Shown here: positions 11,748 through 22,609 of the stretch, piece by piece
Layout of the letters: each line of letters begins with the position of its first letter
Numbering within the stretch: the stretch's first letter is position 1
Source: Flabesymbios commensalis
Lineage: Eukaryota; Annelida; Polychaeta; Terebellida; Flabelligeridae
NCBI GenBank assembly: GCA_964017125.1
Contig: OZ024907.1
Span: forward strand, 20,290,206-20,354,205
DNA: 64,000 bases
Direction: 5' to 3'
Notes under the pieces: generated by a model
The model's input: the letters and a program-made list of their open reading frames with translations, nothing else
Database searches by the model: none
Told to the model about the DNA's origin: nothing
Position numbers and translations under genes: made by a program

Positions 11748-13226
11748 TCTATGTCTGGCAGAGCTGAGCATCCTATTTTGAAGAAAAGGAATGTGTTTTC
11801 AAACAAGGCTACATTTGCTAAATACCTAGATGACACATAACAATGACATAATACAAGTCATCAAAAATGGAGCGTGTGCGTCAGATGTCACAAGTTAGTT
11901 CGCAGGGGCTTTGGCTGGTGTCAGATGTAAGCCATTTAGGAGAAAACCCATTAGCTTGATCCTGGAAAACACTCGCCACAGGTGTTCTTTATCGGACGTA
12001 CATTTAGGGATAAAACGTAAAATCCGGACTTCTCTAATAGACGTGTACGTTTCACACACTCTACAGCCAATTAACACTAAGTCTTGTTGTACTGTTCTGT
12101 TTTCATTCATTTGAAACCAATATTGCTAACACAATTCGTAGCTTTAAATGACGAGAAATGTGTCTATTTAATAAATATAGACCCATCACAAAATGAATTA
12201 TTTGATTGACTGGCAATCAATCATAAATTATTTTGTCGGTTAGATTGTATTTGATGTGTAACTTACTTGAAATGAAACCTGTATATAAAATACCCTGGTC
12301 TAGCGAGACAACTGTTAACGCTTTAAATACTCTTTAAACACTCTATGTCATTCTAGATGTTGTTTCTACGTGTTTACCTGAAAGATAATTTTGTTCTTTC
12401 AAAAAAAGCAGACATCTGCGCTCCTTTGTGTTTATATATTTACCATTCGATACAATAATGGATACTGTTAATGCGTCCGTCTAATTTCTACCGTGTTCAT
12501 AACATCTGGGTACTGAAAATCGATCATATTTTTATTTGTTTTAAGTTGAAATTATTCATGAGATAGCCCTTTTCAAACCTAAAAAGTCATACAGTTTGCA
12601 TCTTTATATAGGCCTGTTGGGCGAAAAATCGCGTCAAAAATCGTTTTTACTAAAACTTCAAAATGTTATCCTCCCATGCGCCAACATTGGCGTAATTAGG
12701 AGAATAACTTTTGAAATCCAATATAATTTTGAGGAGTTAGACTATTTCGTCTGACGTGAAATTTTCTAGACTATTAATTTTTTTGCAAAATCCGCCATCT
12801 TGAAAAATATCAAGACCACTTGCGTTTCTGCAAAATCTAATAAATTTTTCGCTATTTTTGGTGAAACGCTGGAACCTCTCTTCCTGCAACTTTTCTGACT
12901 AACCTATTGGCATTTGTTGTACATGAGACCCGAAATCCTTACGTACCTTTATATCCCCAACAAGTTAAAAACTATCCTTCGTGCAGTAATCTGCTGGACG
13001 AATTAATCTGACTCCAGATGGGTGGACCCCATTATTATCGTGGTGACCACAAAATGCTGATCTGACTGTAGACCAAGTCAGTTACTAGTGTAGTCTAGAA
13101 GGTGCGTGTTCGTGTCGACGTCGGGGGCATCATTGTTGTGCTGCATTGTACGGGGAAAATCCATTGAGCCCAAGCCTATATCTTCTAAGTCCTGCCTGGT
13201 CAGCAGGGGTTAATAAATAAAAGTTT
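11748..13226. other. AT-rich DNA with one hairpin, otherwise nothing recognised
   Basis: A hairpin at about 12663-12708 pairs GTTATCCTCC..ATGCGCCA with TGGCG..AGGAGAATAAC around a four-base loop. A copy of the 45-bp foldback lies at 12112-12153. No gene is visible. Confidence 0.55.
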
Positions 13227-13380
13227 GTAACAATTGTCAGCTAGTATCATACAATCGTTGGAATTGTCAGTTAGTATCATACAATCGTTGGAATTGTCAG
13301 TTAGTATCATACAATCGTTGGAATTGTCAGTTAGTATCATACAATCGTTGGAATTGTCAGTTAGTATCATACAATCGTTT
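13227..13380. repeat. Five perfect-to-near-perfect 30-bp tandem units
   Basis: Unit: GAATTGTCAGTTAGTATCAT followed by ACAATCGTTG. Units are almost identical, which implies recent expansion. The unit is a multiple of three, so a repetitive open frame results. Confidence 0.95.
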
Positions 13381-15202
13381 AAAGCAGCTTCATTTAAGGA
13401 AATATGTTGTTCTTTCTGAAATATCGCTGGTTGAATAATTCATTAGGCACAAACTATTTTATGAAATGTAATGGTATATATACAGTCCAATGAGGGACAA
13501 AAGTTAGTATAGTAGTGTAAAAGTGGTTTGATATACGCCATCCTAGCAAGTGTTGCTGTGGGTTGGTCTGCTGTGGTTTCGTATTATATATGGCCATAGA
13601 AGGATAATCGGTATGATAGCTGTCCTTGATATTTGTTGTGGCTGGTTATTAGAGTCCACCTGCGGTTTGATATATACGATCTTACCGGGACAAGCGCTAT
13701 GATATTGTCCTTACATGGTATTGTATGTGTCTGGCTAATAGCTGTGCGAGTTTATACAGATAATAGTTGTAGGATACAGCTATATAAAGTATGAATTAAA
13801 ACATAGTTCACTGATGGACAAGCTGTTTATCTCCCAAGTCCCCTAGCTATCAGCTTGTCCTGAATGACACTCACAGCTAAATGCATTTTCCTGCTTTGTG
13901 AATAACTACTCAGACATCGCCTAAAGCAGTATTATGTTGAGCTCAGTGTGTTCAGCCGGATGGACTCACAGTTCAAAGACGATTCCCCATTTACTCCTTC
14001 AACTATTGGCATTTTTATTTTTATGGATCAAGGCCAAAAATCGTAGGATAAAAAATAAGGTCTCTCTCAGGACATATTATAAATGATGGAGGCAATATAA
14101 GAGGCTGTGGATTTGTTAAACTGAGAACACAACAAAACACGAGAAATATACTTAATTTAACCATTTAAAAGCTAAGTTGTTTAATTGGAATTGTCCACAC
14201 CTTAATAAATCTTGCTAATTGATGTCGCATTTCAGCTTTTAAATATATTATATATTCTTTTTATTAAGTTAGAATTTTTTTTATACAACAGCAATAAGCA
14301 TTGGCACTGAAATGGTAACAATATAAGCCGCTCACTTAAATTACACGTTTTAGTTGTTGTGAGTTGTTGTGACTTAATCATTGGTGTTAAGTTCTTTACT
14401 GGACGAGTACCATAAATAACCTCCTGTCCACAACTGACGACCTACCTCCGATAAATCTAATCCTAGTAGAAAATAATCGGGTGACAACCTTTTCCATAAT
14501 CAAACCGTCCGGAAGCTTTTCCTCATTTATCATTCACCATTAGACCCAGCTTCCAGCTTTGTTTCTGACTCAGACGAAAATAGTTGACCCACTTCTGAAT
14601 TAATGATGGGCAAAGTATGAAACAGTTGGCGCGTATTTCAGCCAACACTAAGCCATAGTCACATAATAATAGGGACGTGATCTTGATTTAAGACTGTATC
14701 CAGTGGTTCGTTGATTGTCGCCCACGGCACGTTTTCTGGTTTATTTGACATGAATAATTGTCGGCCACAGTGGCGAGCGTCAAACAGGTAAGAATCACCA
14801 AAAAATTACCACCCCTTCCTATTGACTACTTTCTGCAGTATAATGCAGCATCAGTAACCCTCAAAGTGATGTCAATAGTCGTTTTAGTATTTGATCTCTA
14901 AATCATGCCTTTTTAATGCTAAAAGAGCATTGCATTTGGAAGATTTTGGTCGCGGATTTTTTCCATTCCGTCCACACCAGGTCCTCTCGTTTTTGCCTTC
15001 ATCCACAGATGCCGCAGGGAATCATGTTCCCTTGTTGGTTTTTTTCACCCTCGGTCATCTTACGGTGTATTATTTCTTCCCAGTTGTCCACCGCTCCACA
15101 CGCTATGAATATCATTCTGACATCAAAGATTATTTAAAAGATTAAATGAAAGGGAGGTTGATGTGAGCGATATTAGGGCATAATTGAGAATGACATGATA
15201 TA
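13381..15202. other. No recognised feature
   Basis: AT-rich sequence. Short open frames at 14891-15145 overlap each other and show no domain or composition signal. Confidence 0.5.
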
Positions 15203-17730
15203 CAGGGGCGGATTCAGAGGGTTTACCATGGTGTGCAGCATAGTGGAAGATCTACATAGGGGCGGATTCAAAGGGTTTATCATGGTGACCTGGAAGGCCT
15301 GAACAGGGGCAGATTTAGAGGGTTGACCATGGTGAGCTGGGAGGCCTACACACGGTCGGATTCAGATTGTTTACCATGCTGTAACGTAAGGCCTACATAG
15401 GGGCGGATTCAGAGGGTTTACCATGGTGTGCTGGAAGGCCTACATCGGGGCGGATTTAGAGGGTTTACCATGGTGTGCTGGAAGGCCTACATCGGGGCGG
15501 ATTTAGAGGGTTTACCATGGTGTGCTGGAAGGCCTACATCGGGGCGGATTTAGAGGGTTTACCATGGTGAGCTGGAAGGCCTACATCGGGGCGGATTTAG
15601 AGGGTTTACCATGGTGTGCTGGAAGGCCTACATCGGGGCGGATTTAGAGGGTTTGCCATGGTGAGCTGGAAGGCCTACATAGGGGCGGATTCAGAGGGTT
15701 TAACATGGTGTGCTGGAAGGCCTACATAGGGGCGGGCTCAGAGGGTTTAACAGGGTGTGCTGGAAGGCCTACATAAGGCGGATTCAGATTGTTTACCATG
15801 CTGTAACGGAAGGCCTACACAGGGTGGATTCAGAGGGTTTACCATGGTGTAGCGGAAGGCCTACACAGGGCGGATTCAGAGGGTTTACCATGGTGTGCTG
15901 TAAAGCCTACATAAGGCGTATTCAGAGGGCTTACCATGGTGAGCTGGAAGGCCTACACAGGGGTGGATTCAGAGAGTTTACCATGGTTTGCTGGAAGGCC
16001 TACATCGGGGCGGATTTAGAGGGTTTACCATGGTGTGCTGGAAGGCCTACATCGGGGCGGATTTTGAGGGTTTACCATGGTGTGCTGGAAGGCCTACATC
16101 GGGGCGGATTTAGAGGGTTAACCATGGTGAGCTGGAAGGCCTACATAGGGGCGGGTTTAGAGGGTTTACCATGGTGTGCTGGAAGGCCTACATCGGGGCG
16201 GATTTAGAGGGTTTACCATGGTGAGCTGGAAGGCCTACATAGGGGCGGATTCAGAGGGTTTAACATGGTGTGCTGGAAGGCCTACATAGGGGCGGGCTCA
16301 GAGGGTTTAACAGGGTGTGCTGGAAGGCCTACATAAGGCGGATTCAGATTGTTTACCATGCTGTAACGGAAGGCCTACACAGGGTGGATTCAGAGGGTTT
16401 ACCATGGTGTAGCGGAAGGCCTACACAGGGCGGATTCAGAGGGTTTACCATGGTGTGCTGTAAGGCCTACATAAGGCGTATTCAGAGGGCTTACCATGGT
16501 GAGCTGGAAGGCCTACACAGGGGTGGATTCAGAGAGTTTACCATGGTTTGCTGGAAGGCCTACATAAGGCGGATTCAGAGGGTTTACCATGGTGTGCTGG
16601 AAGGACTACACAGGGGCGGATTCAGAGGGTAAACCATGGAGTGCTGGCGGCCTACACAGGGCGGATTCAGAGGGTTTACCATGGTTTGCTTGAAGGCCCA
16701 CATAAGGCGGATTCAGAGGGCTTACCATGGTGTGCTGGAAGGCCTACACAGGGGCGGGTTCATAGGGTTTACCATGGTGAGCTGGAAGGCCTACACAGGG
16801 GCGGATTGAGAGGTTTTACCATGGTGTGCTGGAAGGCCTACACAGGGGTAGATTCAGAGGGTTCAACATGGTGAGCTGGAAGGCCTACACAGGGGCGGGT
16901 TTAGAGGGTTTACCATGGTGAGCTGGAAGGCCTACACAGGGGCGGATTGAGAGGGCTTACCATGGTTTGCTGGAAGGCCTACACAGGGGCGGATTTAGAG
17001 GTTTTACCATGGTGAGCTGGAAGGCCTACACAGGGGTGGATTTAGAGGGTTTACCATTGTGTGCTGGAAGGCCTACACAGGGGTGGATTTAGAGGGTTTA
17101 CCATGGTGTGCTGAAAGGCCTACACAGGGTGGATTGAGAGCGTTTACCATTGTGTGCTGGAAGGCCTACACAGGGGTGGATTTAGAGGGTTTACCATTGT
17201 GTGCTGGAAGGCCTACACAGGGGCGGATTTAGAGGGTTTACCATGGTGAGCTGGAAGGCCTACACAGGGTGGATTGAGAGGGTTCACCATGGTTTGCTGG
17301 AAGGCCTACACAGGGGTGGATTTAAAGGGTTTACCATGGTGTGCTGGAAGGCCGACACAGGGGCGGATTGAGAGGGTTTAACATGGTGTGCTAGAAGGCC
17401 GACACAGGGCGGATTGAGAGGGTTTACCATGGTGAGCTGGAAGGCCTACACAGGGTGGATTGAGAGGGTTCACCATGGTTTGCTGGAAGGCCTACACAGG
17501 GGTGGATTTAGAGGGTTTACCATGGTGTGCTGGAAGGCCGACACAGGGGCGGATTGAGAGGGTTTAACATGGTGTGCTAGAAGGCCGACACAGGGCGGAT
17601 TGAGAGGGTTTACCATGGTGAGCTGGAAGGCCTACACAGGGGCGGATTCAGAGGGTTTACCATGGTGTGCTGGAAGGCCTACATTGGGGCGGATTCAGAG
17701 GGCTTAGCATGGTGTGCTGGAATGCATTCA
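15203..17730. repeat. 2.5-kb minisatellite, 44-47-bp units, with higher-order repeats
   Basis: About 54 units of GGGGCGGATTCAGAGGGTTT then ACCATGGTGTGCTGGAAGG then CCTACACA. A block of roughly 340 bp at about 15656-15996 recurs almost unchanged 560 bp downstream (about 16216-16560). A second higher-order repeat of about 183 bp is visible at 17240-17620. Several variant unit types (ATCGGGG, ACACAGG, ATAAGGCG) are clustered, as expected from unequal exchange. Open frames of up to 165 codons come from the mix of 44- and 47-bp units. Confidence 0.97.
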
Positions 17731-17898
17731 TACGCTGTGAAGATATGATGACTCGCTTCCAAACAAACAGGCAAAAAAGAATTATTTTCTTTAGTTTAAC
17801 CCTTGTCTTTCTATGTCACTTAAAACATATACAACAGTTTGCAGTAGATGATCAGTCATTGAAATATTTCGGCTTTGGACATATATAGATATATCTTG

Positions 17899-18060
17899 TC
17901 ATTTGAAGCTGGACATTATTTTCGTGTGAATCATAATCACACCCTATAATTAGGATAATTGTTAATATCGAAGGCAGACAAGCATCAGCTCTGGACCAGT
18001 TCCTGCTATAACAACACGGCTGTTGATAGGAAAGGTGTATAGCAGGTAGAAAACACGAGA
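17899..18060. other. Flank of minisatellite with one 45-bp foldback fragment
   Basis: TCATTTGAAGCTGGACATTATT at 17899 starts like the 45-bp foldback, but its right arm is lost. Confidence 0.45.
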
Positions 18061-18165
18061 TGCTGACCTAATGCTGGTTGAATTTTGAGGCAGTGTCACA
18101 GACGGTGGACGAGCATTAATACAACATTGTGTTGTGATGACGTTTTTGCTGGGGAAGCTGCATTA
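18060..18165 (+). repeat. CCCAGCAAACACGA foldback family, degraded copy
   Basis: CTAATGCTGGTTGAA, CAGACGGTGGACGAGCATTA and an end reading TTTTTGCTGGGG match the family in order. Confidence 0.6.
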
Positions 18166-18169
18166 TACG

Positions 18170-19200
18170 TCTTATTATGATTGAACAACTTACTTCGCGT
18201 GTGCCGACGGCATCTTAATTGGTACTACCAGGGGGCGTTTGCCGTGCGAGATGTCCCAGGTTTGCACCTGCTGAAGGACAGGGACATCGTTTCCACATTC
18301 TACATTTAATATGTTTCGTGGCATAGACGATGACGCTATGTGGCCGCATATTGCCTTATATCTCACCTTTTAAAAGTAAACTGAATGTGAAACCATAATT
18401 GTAGTCAGTCACTCGTTTATCATTTATGACATGCGCCAATGAAAGACAGTACAAGCCTCACTTTTACACTTGACCAGTGTTAGAGACGCTGGTCCATCAT
18501 TGTACTAGTGCTACAGCAGCCTCATAAGGCTTTCTTGGATGTCGAACTAAGGATATTGGATTTCACCGAGCAAATCATTCTACCAGCCATGGCTGGTCAG
18601 CGTAAATTCATCAATTTTCCATGATGGACAATTTCCTACCTTCAGAATTTGACAGATTAGGTATACGTAGATCCTATCATGTGTTAGGGAGCCGATGTGG
18701 CTGAACGGTAGCGTATCTGGATACAGTCTGTCAAGGTTTGGTTAACTTGAGATGGGTATTGGGGTAGGATTTTATACTTCAAGGTGAGTGAAAATAAGGA
18801 GAAATGAACGGGTGTAAATGGATGTCGACTGGGTTAGCTGTGGTCGAGACATGTTTATCATAGAAAGTGTCTGGTGGCGACATGGTGAGGGAGTGTGGAC
18901 GATATGGAGACTTGATGGAAAGTGTCTGGTAGCGACATGCTGATCGAGTGAGAGCGATATGGAAACCTAATAAAAAGTGTCTGGTAGCGACATGCTGAGG
19001 GAGTGAGAACTGAGAGCGATAATAGAAATTATCTCGCAACTAATTGCTGAGGGAGGGTAGGAGACGACAATGAAGCATGCAGCACAATTCAATTTGTTAC
19101 AGCTACGTCATCTATGCAAATCAGATTAAGAAAACAGATGAACACGATCTTTTCAATGATTATTTGAGTGTAATACCCCCATTACTAGTAAAGAGTGTAA
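18170..19200 (+). repeat. Dispersed block, copy 1 (partner at 20880-21480)
   Basis: GCGAGATGTCC.AGGTTTG and CCTGCTGAAG, then CAGTCACTCGT, then CTGGTCCATCA..GTGCTACAGCAGC, then GCAGCACAATTCAATTTGTT all recur in the same order at 20880-21480. Copy 1 has extra sequence at 18290-18398 and a 60-bp tandem (18845-19025). The tRNA B-box-like part is degraded here. Confidence 0.65.
18845..19025. repeat. Three-unit tandem repeat, about 60 bp
   Basis: Units share AAAGTGTCTGGTAGCGACAT, then GCTGAGGGAGTGAGAGCGAT. Confidence 0.85.
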
Positions 19201-19270
19201 TCTACCTGTAACTTGTCAGTAATATTTGTATGTAACTTATGAGACAGTTGGCCATTGAATGTTTATTTAA

Positions 19271-19508
19271 CCCTTTAACCGCCGGTGTCGCATATATTCG
19301 GTTTTTCAGTTTTCATTAGCATATTAAGTACCACCTTTTAAACATGTTAAAGATAAAATATGACATCAATCAGCAATATTTGAAAATAGTTGACCTCCAT
19401 TTTGTCAAATCTGAATAATTTTCACTCACTTGAAGTTGTGGATCGCGTCGGCGAGACACAACTTCAAGTGGGTGAGAAGTCAAATTGAATAATGTGGCGG
19501 TTAAAGGG
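19271..19508 (+). mobile_element. piggyBac-like MITE, copy 2 (238 bp)
   Basis: Same CCCTTTAACCGCC and GGCGGTTAAAGGG ends as copy 1, with TTAA on both sides (19267-19270, 19509-19512). The internal hairpin at 19427-19470 has a perfect 14-bp stem. This copy carries about 20 bp that copy 1 lacks. Confidence 0.92.
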
Positions 19509-19649
19509 TTAAAGCTCTTTGTGTACCTGATTATGTCAACTGAAATATTTAGCTACACGCTGTATTGAAATAAAGACGCCATGTTTTAATATTCAAATAA
19601 TATTTTAAATCGTATAATATGAGATTACACTTTTGTGAAATGAATCTAT

Positions 19650-20790
19650 CTGTCCTAATGGCACAGATTGGTCAGCTGGGGACATTGAAGGGTGAAGGTT
19701 GTATCAGATACGATCTTATAATTCACATCAAGCGAGGTTTTTTCGACTGCGCCCTGTTTAAAAACACCCATGTCTAGTCGCAGCGCCCTGAATGGCGTGG
19801 TCGATAATAAAAAGGCACCAGAAAGGGATACGGATCGAATCTTAGTTTTTTCTAAGAAAATAGCCATTCATCCAAAACAGCACCACAAAAGACACGTATG
19901 AGCCCTGGTTCGGTTGCACAAATAAATTAATGAAATTTATCAAATTCCCAGCTCCAGATCTGCCAGTCAAGTCAGTCAGTCCGTGCTTCACTCGCTGCTG
20001 CAAATAATACACTTCGCTCATATCACATCACAGCAAAAATATTTCGGTAGTGATACAATATTTTGCAATTGCTAAAACAATTTAATTTCAAAACAACAAC
20101 AACAACAACAATAAAATGATTGTCCAAATTTCTAACTGAATATGTTGACGAAACATTAAACCAAGATCTGGTGAAGTATCTTTTTGATGGGCAGCTGGAT
20201 CAAATTATTTCCTGGAAACATGTCATGAGTTAGAGTAGGTTATGCAATCATCAGAGAGGAAATTTCGTCCAGACAGACAAGTGATCTCGTCCCCAGCCAC
20301 CTGCTGATTTGGACCTCATTCAGGGATCCAGGTGGTGATTACCACAGTCCCTTGCTGTCTGGGAGGTGACAGGTCGCACGGGGGACGTTATCCACTATCT
20401 TCTCTGACTGTCAACAACGACTTCTAATTCTGGTATTTTGTCTTCTAGAAATATTATCTATACATTTCACAAGTCATAAAATGAACCAGTATCATGCTGG
20501 ACATGTATTTTTCTAGCAAGGTTCAAAGCAAATACAATGCCACTAAAATATGTAAAAATATGTTCTGTGTTTAGATGCTCAGTTATTCAAATAATTCAAT
20601 CTCAGAAAGGTCTATTTCATAAAAATATTTGCCCTAATTTGAAATTGCGTTAGCAATGTGTTATATTGCTACTTTAGCGTAATTTAAGAACGAAACATAA
20701 TTAATTTCACAGATTTACTACAATTAACATAAATCATTTTTAGATACAAAACTAGGATTTAATGCCAGAGAATGTACATTTTCCCGGCCA
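19650..20790 (+). repeat. 1.15-kb dispersed block, copy 1 (partner at 35440-36655)
   Basis: Shared landmarks in order: GTCAGATACGATCTT-like start, AAAAGACACGT, TTATTTCCTGGAAACAT, the string ACAAGTGATCTCGTCCCCAG, TGGTATTTTGTC and ATGCCACTAAAAT. The best-conserved part is 20200-20500, but there is no shared open frame, so conservation reflects common origin and not visible coding. A piggyBac-like MITE lies just upstream of both copies, in opposite orientations. Confidence 0.8.
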
Positions 20791-20879
20791 TTTCCCCTAC
20801 TCTTAATCCAGCACTGTCTCGTCATCTCGTGTTTTCTGGGGAAACTAAACTATAAGCAATATGCATGATGATTGTACAA

Positions 20880-21480
20880 CATACCGATGTGTTACGGCGA
20901 TAGCCTAGCGATCAGAAGGGGAGGGGGGGGGAGTTGCCCTGCGAGATGTCCGAGGTTTGAATCCTGCTGAAGAAACCCTATTCATAGCCAGTCACTCGTC
21001 TGGCAGTTATTTTATTTATGACAGGCTTCAACTAAAAGACTGGTCCAGCCTTGCTTCTACACTGGTCCATCAGTATATTAGTGCTACAGCAGCTTTTGTT
21101 TTATTGTATTAATAGTTCTCCTGCTTCTTTTCCCAGGCGACACTATATATTGGTAGAGATATTGGCTGATACCCGGATGTACCTCTTTATCACACTGACT
21201 CTGTTTACTCCCCAAATGGGCCTCTTCTCCACATTGACGTAGTGTTTATCCCAACATGGATCTCTTCAACACGCCCACGGCGATGCTTACTGCTTCAGAA
21301 AATAATGCTACACATTTTGCTGATGGAGAGTCGGATGTGATATGGAACCATGCAGCACAATCCAATTTATTCCAGCTATGTTCTCACCAATGTCAACGAA
21401 ATTAATAAAACAAATAATTGGGAAATTTCAAATGATTTTGTACATACAATGGCATGGACCATAGTAATGATATTCTACTA
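20880..21480 (+). mobile_element. tRNA-like SINE candidate and attached block, copy 2
   Basis: TAGCCTAGCGATCAGAAGG resembles a pol III A box, and GGTTTGAATCC about 55 bp later is a good B box. Downstream sequence matches the block at 18170-19200. No cloverleaf folds, so this is SINE-like rather than a tRNA gene. The tail is unclear. Confidence 0.5.
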
Positions 21481-21699
21481 TGATGTAATTGGGTAGAACA
21501 CGATCGTAATAGATGATGTAGTGGAACAGGTTTGTTTTTCAATGACTACCAAACTTCAAACATCTAAACTTGTAAACAGCAAATACACACGTCAAACGTT
21601 CAAAAGAAGAATGTGTTTTTTATGTGATGCAGAGATGAGCACCGCTTAACTAGCATCCTGATTTTCATTATGAATAAATATTTTTGTGAGATCTGCCTT

Positions 21700-21808
21700 C
21701 CCAGCGAACACGAGTTATTGAACCAATACTGTTGTAATGTTGGGCCAGCGTCGCAGACGTTGAACCAACATTACAACAGTATTGAGGCAATGCCTTGTGT
21801 TTTCCGTG
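21700..21808 (+). mobile_element. CCCAGCAAACACGA foldback MITE, best copy
   Basis: The element is almost a full palindrome. AATACTGTTGTAATGTTGGG pairs with CAACATTACAACAGTATT across GCGTCGCAGACG, and the ends CCCAGCGAACACGAG and TTGTGTTTTCCG are inverted. It has no coding capacity. Fifteen or more degraded relatives are scattered across the window. Confidence 0.85.
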
Positions 21809-21941
21809 TAACTTGTCAGGATGCTAGCAGCTGCACATTTATGTATATATATTTGCATACTTGATTTTAAAAAATAAAATATTGAGCTACACGATAATTA
21901 AAATAAATATTTAAAATTAAATAATCATAAAGGAAGTGTCT

Positions 21942-21959
21942 ATTTACCCCGTCACGGGG
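21942..21959. repeat. Distant copy of the CCCCGTCACGGGG palindrome
   Basis: TATTTACCCCGTCACGGGG matches, with one change, the arm of the perfect inverted repeat at 34166-34232. Preceding GTGTC also matches. Confidence 0.7.
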
Positions 21960-22439
21960 TGTGCAAGAAGACTAAAATCCTTATTTAACCCGACAATGAC
22001 AACCAATCAAAATCGTTCTTTCAATGCCCTGATGTCAATGTTTGTTTTTGGCGCTCATTCACGGAACTGAATAGCCTACACCAAGACCTTATCAAAATGA
22101 ACAGGTAAGTTATGCCGCGTAAAAATAAACTTGTACACATGTAAATATATCCCTGACTCCTGACAACTATTATCGCTTGCAACATTTACAAAAGATATGA
22201 AAGCTGGATTACTACCAAATATATGTGAATTGGCAACTACACGTATTATCGTCCGTGGCCGCATTTGATTTATGCTAAATTTCCATACAAACAGTAATCG
22301 CAACAGGTTTGATTACGACGTCCGCTGTGCATTTTACATTGCTTAGTATCTGAGACATTTACCCAAGGTTACTTTATTATTGGTCCAGCAGCTACGACAC
22401 TGGGCCAACATTAAGCCAACATTGGGTAAATCTATAGTC

Positions 22440-22609
22440 AACTTAATAACGGGGAATGTCTGCCGCAGGTCCAGGCGGGGGAGGGGGGACGGCCCCGTTT
22501 TTTTCGACACATTATTTTCAAAAGCGACCTAAATTGGCCTTAGCATACCAACAAAAAACTTGAGGGCCGGCACCAAGCCCCCCCCCCACGTTTTTTTCAA
22601 ATCCTGAAA
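22440..22609. other. G-rich and C-rich tracts flanking the AT-rich satellite
   Basis: GGCGGGGGAGGGGGGACGG near 22477-22495 has four G runs and could form a quadruplex; a C10 tract follows at 22578-22587. Confidence 0.6.

Noticed and set aside
10929-11840. 303-codon plus-strand open frame and several on the minus strand
   Set aside because: Pure consequence of a five-base repeat without stop-forming units; peptide is a 5-residue cycle.
13227-13380. CRISPR-like array
   Set aside because: Units are contiguous with no spacers, and the window is eukaryotic in character.
15710-16632. 165- and 120-codon frames with repeated Gly-Leu-His-Arg type units
   Set aside because: They follow the mix of 44- and 47-bp minisatellite units; no codon-position bias, and near-identical copies restart at the 560-bp offset.
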